Part shown: piece after piece, positions 55,183-62,977 of the stretch | Numbering within the stretch: the first letter of the stretch is position 1 | Layout: every line of letters starts with the position of its first letter | Origin: Oerskovia paurometabola | GTDB taxonomy: Bacteria > Actinomycetota > Actinomycetes > Actinomycetales > Cellulomonadaceae | Assembly (NCBI RefSeq): GCF_016907365.1 | Contig: NZ_JAFBBV010000001.1 | Location: forward strand, 3,782,001-3,846,000 | Direction of reading: 5' to 3' | DNA length: 64,000 nt | The notes under the pieces: model-generated | What the model saw: the letters and a program-made list of their open reading frames with translations, nothing else | What the model was told of the DNA's origin: nothing | Database searches by the model: none | Translations under genes and position numbers: made by a program

Positions 55183-56120
55183 CGGAGTGCCTCCTGGGGT
55201 GTGGATGCGGAACCTGTCGTGGTGTGGTGCCGGACGACCCAGGCGTCGGTCATCGCGGCCATGCTGCGGTGCGCGAGCCCGGGGGCGTCGTACGAGTGGC
55301 GGGGCAGCTCGACCGCCGCGACGCCCGTGTAGCCGATCTCGCCGAGCGTGCCCAGGGCCAGGGGAAGGTCGAGCTCGCCCTCCCCGAACGGCAGGTGCTC
55401 GTGCGCGGTGTGCCGCATGTCGTCGACCTGCACGTTCAGCAGGTGCGGCGCCGCGGCGAGCAGCGCGCCGCGCACCCCGCCGGGCTCGACGACCACGCAG
55501 TGCCCCAGGTCCACCGTCAGACCCAGCTCGTCGGGCGACCCGGCGTCCGCACGCAGCCGCAGTGCGTCGGCGACCGTCTCGACGAGCATCCCCGGCTCGG
55601 GCTCGAGCGCGAGCCGGACCCCGTGGTCCCGGGCGTGAGCCACGACGCGCGGCACCCGGGCGAGCAGACGGTCCCACCCCTGCTCCGCCGTCGTGCCCGC
55701 GGGCAGGACGCCTGAGAAGAAGGACACGCACTCGGCACGCAGGCCCGCCGCGACCTCGACCGCGCGGCACAGGAAGCGGACCCGCAGGTCGGCGAGCGCC
55801 TCGTCGGGGTCGAGGAACGTCGGGTGGTGCTTGCGGAACGGGTCGAGCAGGAAGCGCGTGCCCGTCTCGACGACCACGCGCATCCCCAGGTCGTCGAGAC
55901 GACCGCGCAGGCGGGCGACCTGCGCGTCGGTGTCGTCGGCGAAGGGGTCCAGGTGCGGGTGCCCGAGCGTCAGGGCCACGGCGCCGTACCCCTCGTGCGC
56001 GAGGACGTCGAGGGTCACGTCGAGCGGGTGGTCGGTGAAGCCGTTGGTGCCGTAGCCGAGGGTGAACGGCATGCGAGGGACGGGGGGCACGGGCCGCGAC
56101 GGTGCCGGGGGCACGCTCAT
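55179..56120 (-). CDS. Sugar phosphate isomerase/epimerase-like TIM barrel
   Basis: The 313-residue protein has a Pro-rich start, then MPFTLGYGTNGFTDHPLDVTLDVLAHEGYGAVALTLGHPHLDP. The pattern of the xylose-isomerase-like AP-endonuclease-2 family continues: VVVETGTRFLLDP, LALEPEPGMLVET, GLTVDLGHCVVVEPGG and NVQVDDMRHTAHEHLPFGEGELDL. Conserved Glu, Asp and His suggest a bound metal. It is distinct from the EboE-like barrel and is an extra member compared with the textbook ebo set. It overlaps both neighbours by 4 nt. Product unknown. Confidence 0.85.
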   Translation of the reverse strand: MSVPPAPSRPVPPVPRMPFTLGYGTNGFTDHPLDVTLDVLAHEGYGAVALTLGHPHLDPFADDTDAQVARLRGRLDDLGMRVVVETGTRFLLDPFRKHHPTFLDPDEALADLRVRFLCRAVEVAAGLRAECVSFFSGVLPAGTTAEQGWDRLLARVPRVVAHARDHGVRLALEPEPGMLVETVADALRLRADAGSPDELGLTVDLGHCVVVEPGGVRGALLAAAPHLLNVQVDDMRHTAHEHLPFGEGELDLPLALGTLGEIGYTGVAAVELPRHSYDAPGLAHRSMAAMTDAWVVRHHTTTGSASTPQEALR

Positions 56121-57139
56121 GACTCGCTCAGACCGGGGTGCGGGCTCACGCGACGCCGCCCCCGGGCGCGCAGCACGCGCCCGGCGAGCTCGACTCCCGC
56201 GAGGACCGCGACCGAGCCCAGGCTCCCGCCGCGTGCCGCGAGCGAGGCCTGGAGCGGGACCATCGACCGGATGCCGGCCTTGGTCGCCGCGAACGCGTTC
56301 GTCGCGTCGGGAGAGCCGACCGTGGCGGCCTGCTGCGGCAGGCACGAGGCCACGTACACCCCCGCAGAGGCGAGCGCGGCCAGCGCGGGGACGACGGCGC
56401 GTGCCCGGCCGAGCGCGTCGACCTGCCCGCCCGACGACCGGACCGACGGCGGCGCAGAGGTGAGCGGCGCCGTCGGGCCACTGCGCAGCGAGCGCAGCGC
56501 ACCCACGGCCACGGCCCCCGCGACGCCCGTCGTGCCCGTCGCGACCGCGGCCGCGACGAGCGGCGTCGTGCCGTGGACCTCGCCCCGCGAGAGCACGGTG
56601 ACCCCGGCCGTGTGCACGGTGAGGGCCGCCGCGGCCGGGAGCGCCGCACGCACGCGACCCCGGCCCGCGCCCATGAGCACGTCGAGGCCGCGGCACGCCG
56701 CCATGACGACGGGCCCGGTCACGTGGTTCTTCGCGACCAGGTCGTACGTCCACACGCTCGCCGCGAGCGGCACCGCGAGGACGAACGAGCGTCGCCCTCC
56801 CCCAGCACCCGCGAGCGCGAGACCCGCGACCGTGAGGCCCGACGCCACACCCAGGGCCCGCTCGGGCGAGACCCGGCCCGAGGGCAGCGGTCGCTCGGGC
56901 CGCTCGACCGCGTCGAGCTCACGGTCCGCGTAGTCGTTGAGGGCCATGCCGCCCGCGTACAGGCACGCCGACGAGAGCGGCAGGAGCGCGAGGCGCCACG
57001 GGCGCACGTCGGCCCCGGCCCCGGCGGAGCTGCGCGCCGAGCCGAGCCGGCCGCCCGCGGCCGCGCCCGCAAGGGTGTCCCCCACGACCGACAGGACCGC
57101 CGGCGCCCTGACCAGGTCGAGGTAGTCGCGCAACGTCAC
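56117..57139 (-). CDS. UbiA-superfamily prenyltransferase-like protein, EboC
   Basis: The 340-residue membrane protein has about eight hydrophobic segments. It keeps the aspartate-rich motif ALNDYADRELDAVERPERPLPSGRVSP (the NDxxDxxxD of UbiA). The second motif region is AASVWTYDLVAKNHVTGPVVMAACRGLDVLMG, where the classical second Asp-rich site is reduced. A Ser/Pro-rich cytoplasmic loop lies near 230-250. UbiA proteins attach prenyl groups to aromatic or other acceptors at the membrane; EboC may do so for the cluster's metabolite. The GTG overlaps the preceding stop by 4 nt. Confidence 0.88.
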   Translation of the reverse strand: MTLRDYLDLVRAPAVLSVVGDTLAGAAAGGRLGSARSSAGAGADVRPWRLALLPLSSACLYAGGMALNDYADRELDAVERPERPLPSGRVSPERALGVASGLTVAGLALAGAGGGRRSFVLAVPLAASVWTYDLVAKNHVTGPVVMAACRGLDVLMGAGRGRVRAALPAAAALTVHTAGVTVLSRGEVHGTTPLVAAAVATGTTGVAGAVAVGALRSLRSGPTAPLTSAPPSVRSSGGQVDALGRARAVVPALAALASAGVYVASCLPQQAATVGSPDATNAFAATKAGIRSMVPLQASLAARGGSLGSVAVLAGVELAGRVLRARGRRRVSPHPGLSES

Positions 57140-58356
57140 GGCTCGCCGACCTCCGCGCGCGCCTGGTCCGCCTGAGCGCTCGTCCGGTGCGCCCACACCC
57201 CCAGCTCGCGCGACTGCTCCGCGAACGCGTGCACGTCCGAACCCCACGGGTCCTTGAAGAAGAAACCCATCTCCGGGACCGGCCCGGACAGGCCAGCGGC
57301 GTCCGCGAGCGCCAGCAGACGGGCCAGGTCCAGCACGAGCGGGGCGGCGAGCATCGAGTCGTACGCGCTCCACGTGGTCTGCAGCGTCAGGCGGGACCCC
57401 AGGAATCCCTCGACGTGGACGTGGTCCCACGCGACCTTGATGTCGCCCAGGTCGGGGACGTTGTCGATGTGGAGCGGGGTCACCGTGGTCCCTGTCAGGT
57501 CCTGCAGGCCGCGGTTCTTCGAGACGAGCTTGCTCTGGACCGCATGGGGGTCCGCGAGCGTCGCACCGTCTCCGCCACCCAGGAGGTTCGAGCCGGCCCA
57601 GGACAGGACGCGCAGCCCGCGCGACGCCAGCGCGGGCGCCAGGACCGAGCGCAACCACGTCTGGCCGGTCTTGCCGTCCTGCCCGGCGAACGGGACGCCG
57701 CGCTCGGCCGCGAGCGCGTGCAGCGCGGGCAGGTTCATGCTCGCCGACGGCGTGAAGCCCGCGTACGGCGCCCCGGCGAGGAGCGCCGCGTACGCGGTGA
57801 CCGAGCTCGCGGGCAGGACGTCGCGCTCGGGGTCCTCGAGCGCCGCGCGCAGCAGGTCCAGGTCGTCGAGCTCGGGGGCCGGGGCGGGCAGGGGCTCGGT
57901 CGAGGCGAGGTCGATCACGACGACGCGGGCCAGGCCGTGGCGCTCGCGGAAGGACGTGAGGTCCGCCGCGAGGCCCTCGGCCGCCGACGCCTGGGAGCCC
58001 GTGCGGTGCGCGGGGTCGTAGCCGGGCCGGATCTCCGCGTCGGCCGCGTCGAGCTGGGGGCGTACCGCCTCCAGGAGGCGGTACGGGATCATGCCTGCCT
58101 CGACGAGCATCTCGGCGCGCTTGCCGAGCGGGGTGTCGCTGATGTCGTGCCCGCCGACGACGAGGTCCGTGAACGCCGGGAGGGCGACGGCGTCGAGCGG
58201 GGGCTGCGCGGTGACGCACCCGGTGGGGGTGCTCAGCCCCGAGGCGATCGCGGCCAGGCCGAGCGTGGCGGTCGTCGCGACGGATCCTCGTGCCCCGACG
58301 AACCAGATGCCGGTGCGGCCGTGGTTCCAGGTGGGCTGGTGGGGTGAAAGGTGCAT
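57136..58356 (-). CDS. Inositol-3-phosphate synthase-family protein opening the ebo-type operon
   Basis: The 406-residue protein begins MHLSPHQPTWNHGRTGIWFVGARGSVATTATLGLAAI, with an NAD-binding loop near residue 20. The MIPS signatures follow: TPSASMNLPALHALAAERGVPFAGQDGKTGQT, SWAGSNLLGGGDGATL, LVSKNRGLQDLTG, HIDNVPDLGDIKVAWDHVHVEGFLG and a Lys/Asp-rich end. MIPS cyclises glucose-6-phosphate to inositol-3-phosphate. This may be a true MIPS or a related sugar-phosphate cyclase with another product. The gene is the first of seven overlapping genes. A leader of about 140 nt separates it from its promoter. Confidence 0.88.
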   Translation of the reverse strand: MHLSPHQPTWNHGRTGIWFVGARGSVATTATLGLAAIASGLSTPTGCVTAQPPLDAVALPAFTDLVVGGHDISDTPLGKRAEMLVEAGMIPYRLLEAVRPQLDAADAEIRPGYDPAHRTGSQASAAEGLAADLTSFRERHGLARVVVIDLASTEPLPAPAPELDDLDLLRAALEDPERDVLPASSVTAYAALLAGAPYAGFTPSASMNLPALHALAAERGVPFAGQDGKTGQTWLRSVLAPALASRGLRVLSWAGSNLLGGGDGATLADPHAVQSKLVSKNRGLQDLTGTTVTPLHIDNVPDLGDIKVAWDHVHVEGFLGSRLTLQTTWSAYDSMLAAPLVLDLARLLALADAAGLSGPVPEMGFFFKDPWGSDVHAFAEQSRELGVWAHRTSAQADQARAEVGEP

Positions 58357-58503
58357 CGTCGCTCCTGGTCCCGTCGGTCCTCGCTGGCAGGACCGAAGTG
58401 CGGAGTCGAGGGCCTCGTCGCCCTCGACGGGCTCCGTCCCGTGGTGGGCACGTTCGCGCGAGCGAGGCGTGCCCGGACCTGCCGGGGCGGTGGCCGTGCA
58501 GCG

Positions 58504-58532
58504 ACCCTAACCCCCCTTTTGTCGATGGTCAA
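58504..58532 (-). promoter_or_regulatory. Promoter of the seven-gene ebo-type operon
   Basis: On the minus strand TTGACC (58527-58532) and TAGGGT (58504-58509) are exactly 17 nt apart, the best -35/-10 pair in the window. CTTTTG (58516-58521) and CAAAAG (58534-58539) form an inverted repeat that overlaps the -35 and spacer, a possible repressor site. Confidence 0.65.
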
Positions 58533-58573
58533 TCAAAAGCCGGAGGGCTCTGTCGTCGACTCTCGGAATCGGC

Positions 58574-58622
58574 GACAAAAGAAAGGTGCCGAGGGCAACG
58601 CTCACGCGTCACCCTCGGCACC
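58574..58622 (-). terminator. Intrinsic terminator of the minus-strand regulator gene
   Basis: GGTGCCGAGGG (58585-58595) pairs with CCCTCGGCACC (58612-58622). On the minus strand it is followed by TTTCTTTTGTC, the only U-rich tail found after a hairpin in this window. Confidence 0.85.
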
Positions 58623-58673
58623 CCCGGTACGTCACCCTGGGCGGCCGGGACCGTCAGCCTCGTCGGGCCTCGG

Positions 58674-60170
58674 TCAGCCGGCCGGGGAGAAGTCCAGCTC
58701 GTCGTCCGCCACCGCGACGACCGACCACGTGCTGCCGTCGGCATCGCTCAGCTCGTACGACGGCACCAGGACCGCTCCACCGTCGGCCTGGTAGTGCACG
58801 GCCCAGCCCAGGCGCGCCGACGTGATGGTCACCTCGTCCACGGGCCACGACACGGCTGCCCCCTCGCCCGCCGTCGGGGGGACCGTCGGCACCTCGGGCT
58901 CGACCGGAGCGACGTCCGTCGTGGCGGCGTGGGGTGCGCCCTGAGGGCCGCCCTGCCGCGCGTACGCGATGATCCCCGGGCTCCCGAACCGGGGGTCCCC
59001 GAGGCGTTCGACCGCCTCGGTGGGACTCACCACGGCGTACTCGCCGATCGACACGGTGGGTGCGAGCGACCCGTAGAGCGAGGAGAGCCCCGCACCGGAG
59101 TACGTCAGGTTCCACGCGACCCCGGTCCGCTGGTCGTCGACCACCTGGGACGCGATCACGGCAAGGATCTTGCCGTCGGCGTCGTACGACTCGGTCGCGT
59201 ACTCGTAGCCCGCCGGATCGAGACCGAGCGAGCCGAGCACGTCCTTGCTCGTCGAGATCGCAGCGTCGGGCGACGGCGCCGGGCCGAGGTCCTGCTGACC
59301 GCACCCGGCCTGGGGGTCGGCCTCCTTCTCCTCGGTGGTCGCCGCGCCGCTCCCGGGGATCGCGACGAACGCGCACGCCCACGGATCCTTGCCGGGATCG
59401 TTGAACGAGACGCTCGTGGTCCCGTCGGGCTGGAGGCTCACGACCGGTCCCTGACCGTCCGTCGGTCCGACCGTCCACGCCCCGTACTCCTGCCGCGGCT
59501 CGCCCGCGACGCCCAGCGCAGCGGCGACCTTCGCTGCGGTCTCGGCCGAGAAGGTGCCCGCGGCGTCGTACGCCCACGCCGGGGCCGACGTGCCCTCGGT
59601 CCCGAGCCCGGCGGACGTGAACACGGTCCGCCCCCCGAAGCCGGGCATGCTCGACATCTTCGCGTCGGCGGCGCCCATGGCCGCCGCCTCGGGCGCGGCC
59701 CCCCGGCTGCCCGCCGAGAGGTCCTGGAGGGTGATGGGTGCGTCCGCGGTCGCGACCGACGCCCCGCCGCCCGTGCTCCCTGTGCTCCCGAGCGCATACC
59801 CACCGACGCCGAAAGCGAGCACGCCCGCGACACCTGCCGCGACAGCGCCCACCAGCGGCACACGGCGCCGCTTCTTCTCGCGGTGGACGGCCAGCTCGTC
59901 GATCCCGTCGCTCTCCCCGCCCGACGGCGTCGCTCCCGCCGGGCCGTCCGGCTCACCCGGGGCGTCGGCCTGAACCGGCCCGAACGACTCGCCGAGGTGC
60001 GCGCGGACGGTCGCGTCCTTGGCAGCGATCGCCGCGAGGTCGGGCGTCACGTCCGCTGCCGGGTCCGCGTCGCGGACGCGCTCGTACGCCTCGTCGGGCG
60101 TCAGGTGCCCGTCGGGGGATCCTGTCGCGTCTCCTGGGGCAGTTCCTGGGACCTGGTCGTCGGTGCTCAT
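58674..60170 (-). CDS. Membrane-anchored protein paired with ECF sigma factor (putative anti-sigma)
   Basis: The 498-residue protein has an acidic cytoplasmic N-terminal part (1-95, with LTPDEAYERVRDADPAADVTPDL). A basic stop (EKKRRRV) and one membrane helix follow (about 106-128, PLVGAVAAGVAGVLAFGVGGYALG). The rest is a long extracytoplasmic Ala/Gly/Ser-rich domain with WACAFV and a later Cys (GCGQQ). No zinc-binding HxxxCxxC anti-sigma motif is present. It lies 56 nt after the sigma factor gene on the same strand, the usual place for the partner regulator. The function is inferred from topology and position. Confidence 0.6.
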   Translation of the reverse strand: MSTDDQVPGTAPGDATGSPDGHLTPDEAYERVRDADPAADVTPDLAAIAAKDATVRAHLGESFGPVQADAPGEPDGPAGATPSGGESDGIDELAVHREKKRRRVPLVGAVAAGVAGVLAFGVGGYALGSTGSTGGGASVATADAPITLQDLSAGSRGAAPEAAAMGAADAKMSSMPGFGGRTVFTSAGLGTEGTSAPAWAYDAAGTFSAETAAKVAAALGVAGEPRQEYGAWTVGPTDGQGPVVSLQPDGTTSVSFNDPGKDPWACAFVAIPGSGAATTEEKEADPQAGCGQQDLGPAPSPDAAISTSKDVLGSLGLDPAGYEYATESYDADGKILAVIASQVVDDQRTGVAWNLTYSGAGLSSLYGSLAPTVSIGEYAVVSPTEAVERLGDPRFGSPGIIAYARQGGPQGAPHAATTDVAPVEPEVPTVPPTAGEGAAVSWPVDEVTITSARLGWAVHYQADGGAVLVPSYELSDADGSTWSVVAVADDELDFSPAG

Positions 60171-60226
60171 GGTGAGTCTCCAGCTCGTCGATCCGGGGGC
60201 CCGGATCCTCTACCCCGTCTGTGTCG

Positions 60227-60859
60227 TCACCGCTCGCTGTCTTGCACGGGACGCGACGGCTGTGCGGGCTGTGCGGCGGCGCGGGCCCGGACCTGGGCGA
60301 CGGGCACCTCGCCCGTGTCGCCGGCACGCGCCTGGGCGGCCCAGGCGTCCCGCAGTCGGGAGCGGGCACGCGACAGCGCCGCGTCCGCGCCACCGCGGCT
60401 CACGCCCAGCACCTGTGCGAGCTGGTCCCCCGTGACACCGTCCCAGGCGTTGAGGAGCAGGATGCGCCGGTCGCGCGGGGCGAGCACCCCGAGCACGCGG
60501 CGCACGTGGTCGTCGCTCAGCGCGAGCGACTGCGGGTCGACGTCGTCGGCCTCCTCGGGGACGTCGGCCACGAGGACCGGGCGCATCTTGCGGCGGTGGT
60601 TGGCGAGGACGAAGCCGGCCGTGCGGTAGAGCCAGGGCAGCTCGGCCCCCTCGGGGACGTCCTCCCGGCGCCGCCAGGCCGTCGCGAAGACCTCCGCGGT
60701 GAGGTCCTCGGTGTCGGGGGCCGCGCCTCCCGCGCCCGCGGGGAGCCTGCGCCGGAAGTAGCGGTAGACGGCAGTCGTGTGCGCGGTGAAGAGCGCCTCG
60801 AACCAGGCGTCGTCGCGAGTCGGGGGCGTCACTGAGGCTCCAGGTGGGATGGCCGGCAT
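60227..60859 (-). CDS. ECF-type RNA polymerase sigma factor
   Basis: The 210-residue protein has sigma region 2 (WFEALFTAHTTAVYRYFRRRLPAGAG...DLTAEVFATAWRRRED, with the -10 recognition helix) and region 4 (RRILLLNAWDGVTGDQLAQVLGVSRGGADAALSRARSRLRDAWA, a helix-turn-helix). There is no region 3. The C-terminus is Ala/Pro/Gln-rich. The ATG at 60859 has GGGAGG 7 nt upstream. It probably responds to an envelope signal through the membrane partner encoded downstream. It is divergent from a surface-protein gene that may be a target. Confidence 0.92.
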   Translation of the reverse strand: MPAIPPGASVTPPTRDDAWFEALFTAHTTAVYRYFRRRLPAGAGGAAPDTEDLTAEVFATAWRRREDVPEGAELPWLYRTAGFVLANHRRKMRPVLVADVPEEADDVDPQSLALSDDHVRRVLGVLAPRDRRILLLNAWDGVTGDQLAQVLGVSRGGADAALSRARSRLRDAWAAQARAGDTGEVPVAQVRARAAAQPAQPSRPVQDSER

Positions 60860-60951
60860 CGTCAACCTCCCTGTGTCGCGGCGGTCCTGATCCTTGCAGC
60901 ATCGCCACGGTCGGCTCTCGTCGCCCGCGGGTACGGCTCCGATCATGCCTC

Positions 60952-60957
60952 TACCCT
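60952..60957 (+). promoter_or_regulatory. -10 box for the DUF4012 gene
   Basis: TACCCT (TANNNT) lies 6 nt before the ATG at 60964, and no ribosome site is seen; a leaderless start is predicted. Confidence 0.5.
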
Positions 60958-60963
60958 GATGCC

Positions 60964-62793
60964 ATGAGCGCCACCGACGACGCAGGCCCGACGACGCCCA
61001 CGACCTCTCGCCGCCCGCGTCGCAAGGGGCGCCGGGCCGGGTGGGTCGTCCTGGTGCTGTTCCTGCTCCTGGTCGCGCTGCTCGTGTGCGCGGGTCTCCT
61101 GGTGCGCGACGCGCTCGCCGCCCGTTCGTCGTTGACCGACGCGATCGACCGGCTGCCCGCGGTCGAGGAGGCGCTGCGCGCGGGGGACGGGGCCGCCGCA
61201 GAGGCCGCGTTGGCCGAGGTCCAGCCCCTCACGGCCGACGCCCGCAGCCACACCGACGGCCCCCTGTGGTGGGTCGCCGGCCGGCTGCCGTTCGTCGGTG
61301 CCGACGTGAGCGCGTTCTCGACCGCGGCGTGGGCGGTCGACGAGATCACGCAGGACGTCCTGCCGCCCCTCACGCAGGCCGCGGCGCTCGTCTCGGAGGG
61401 CGGGATCCAGGTCCAGGGCGGGGTGGTCGACCTCGCCCCCCTCACCGCTGCCGCCCCCGCGGTCGCCGAGGCCGCCGACACCATGTCGACCGTCGTCGGG
61501 CGGGTCGGCGACATCGACGTGTCCGCGCTGCAGGACGTGCTCGCGGGTCCGGTCGCCGACCTCCAGGACAAGGTCTGGACGCTCGACGGGCTCGTGGCGA
61601 CCGCGGACCGCGCGACGACGCTCCTGCCCGCGATGCTCGGGGCCGACGGGCCTCGGACGTACCTGGTCATGGCGCTCAACAGCGCCGAGCTCCGCTCTCC
61701 CGGCGGCATCCCCGGGTCGTTCGCCGTGATCGGCACGGACGCCGGGCGCATCACGCTGCTCGACCAGGCCTCGACGCAGGACGTGGGCCCGTTCCCGGAG
61801 GGCATCAGCCCCCTGGACCCGGCCGACGAGGAGCTCTTCGGACCGAACATGGCCGTCTACGTCCAGGACACGGTCTACACGCCCGACTTCCCCACGGCGG
61901 CCCCGCTGGCCGCAGCGATGTGGGAGGCCTCGAAGGGGCAGACCGTCGACGGGGTCCTGACCCTCGACCCCGTCGCGCTCTCCTACCTGCTGGAGGCCAC
62001 CGGTCCGATCGACGTCGCGGGCGCCACCATCGACGCCGGGAACGCCGTGGACGTCCTGCTCTCCGACGCGTACGCGGAGCTCGAGCCCGGCCCCGAGACG
62101 GACATGTTCTTCGCCGCGGTGGCCGCGCAGGTCCTCACCACGGCGCTCTCGGGCGACACGGACCCGCAGAGCCTGCTCGGCGCGGTCCAGCGCGCGACGA
62201 GCGAGCACCGGGCGCTCGTGTGGTCGAGCCACGAGGACGAGCAGGCCCGGATCGCCGACACCGTGGTCTCGGGGGACATCTCGTCGTCCGAGCGCGCGGC
62301 GGACGCCGTCGGCGTCTTCTTCAACGACGCGACCGCGGGGAAGATGAGCTATTACCTCGACTCGAGCGTGCAGCACGTGACGAGCGAGTGCACGGCGTCC
62401 GGCCGCGCGGACACGTTCCGCGTGGACCTCACGAGCACCGCCCCGGCCGACGCCGCGACCGACCTGCCGTGGTACGTGACCGGTGGTGGGATCTCCGGGA
62501 CCCCGCCGGGCAACGTCCGCACCGACCTGTTCCTCTACCCGCCGCGCGGGGGGAGCATCCTGAACGTGACCGCCGACGGGACGCTGGTCGGCAGCGCGGT
62601 CGTCGAGAACCAGGGCCGTGCCGTCGCGACGCTCCCGCGAGAGATCGCCCCCGGGCAGAGCACGAGCGTGACCTTCACGGTCGCGACCACCGACGGCGGC
62701 GGCTCCTCGGACACCCGGTCGCTCGACCTCTGGTCGACCCCGACGGTCGATCAGCCGGGGCTCGCGACGATCGAGGTCCCCGCCTGCGGGTGA
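60964..62793 (+). CDS. DUF4012 membrane-anchored surface protein
   Basis: The 609-residue protein has a basic cytoplasmic tip (RRPRRKGRRAG) and one membrane helix (about 27-47, WVVLVLFLLLVALLVCAGLLV). A large external domain follows. DUF4012 motifs are NSAELRSPGGIPGSFAVIG, GPNMAVYVQDTVYTPDFPTAAPLAAAMWEASKG, VDGVLTLDPVALSYLLEATGPID and the late YYLDSSVQHVTSEC. These proteins often lie near exopolysaccharide or wall genes; biochemistry is unknown. It is divergent from the sigma factor gene. Confidence 0.87.
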   Translation: MSATDDAGPTTPTTSRRPRRKGRRAGWVVLVLFLLLVALLVCAGLLVRDALAARSSLTDAIDRLPAVEEALRAGDGAAAEAALAEVQPLTADARSHTDGPLWWVAGRLPFVGADVSAFSTAAWAVDEITQDVLPPLTQAAALVSEGGIQVQGGVVDLAPLTAAAPAVAEAADTMSTVVGRVGDIDVSALQDVLAGPVADLQDKVWTLDGLVATADRATTLLPAMLGADGPRTYLVMALNSAELRSPGGIPGSFAVIGTDAGRITLLDQASTQDVGPFPEGISPLDPADEELFGPNMAVYVQDTVYTPDFPTAAPLAAAMWEASKGQTVDGVLTLDPVALSYLLEATGPIDVAGATIDAGNAVDVLLSDAYAELEPGPETDMFFAAVAAQVLTTALSGDTDPQSLLGAVQRATSEHRALVWSSHEDEQARIADTVVSGDISSSERAADAVGVFFNDATAGKMSYYLDSSVQHVTSECTASGRADTFRVDLTSTAPADAATDLPWYVTGGGISGTPPGNVRTDLFLYPPRGGSILNVTADGTLVGSAVVENQGRAVATLPREIAPGQSTSVTFTVATTDGGGSSDTRSLDLWSTPTVDQPGLATIEVPACG

Positions 62794-62977
62794 CCTCCGG
62801 AAAATCACGGCGAGACAACGATTCCCCAGGAATTGCTTTTCACCCGGACAACCGTCCACTTCGTGACCGATAGTCGCTACCCTCAAAAGTTCAGGGTCCA
62901 GTGACGGTAGGAAGGCGCGCCGAGGCTTCGACCCCTCCTATTCATCGACCGCCACGACCAAGACTGGTGAAGACGCC
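62794..62977. promoter_or_regulatory. Leader region of the LAATG protein gene
   Basis: This 184-bp region has a lower GC content than its neighbours. It contains TACCCT (62878-62883, TANNNT) overlapping a small inverted repeat, ACCCT/AGGGT (62879-62883 with 62893-62897). No convincing -35 is seen. A promoter is likely but not exactly placed. Confidence 0.35.

Larger units (their letters stand above)
58357..58673. other. 317-bp gap: ebo-type promoter, leader and opposing terminator
   Basis: The gap holds the operon leader (58357-58497), the promoter (58504-58532) and the terminator of the next minus-strand gene (58574-58622). The promoter area is the most AT-rich part of the neighbourhood. 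Nothing else is seen. Confidence 0.7.

Noticed and set aside
58516..58581. 9-bp inverted repeat CTTTTGTCG/CGACAAAAG as a long-range operator
   Set aside because: The right half is the U-tail of the opposing terminator and the left half is inside the promoter, so the match is explained by those two features.
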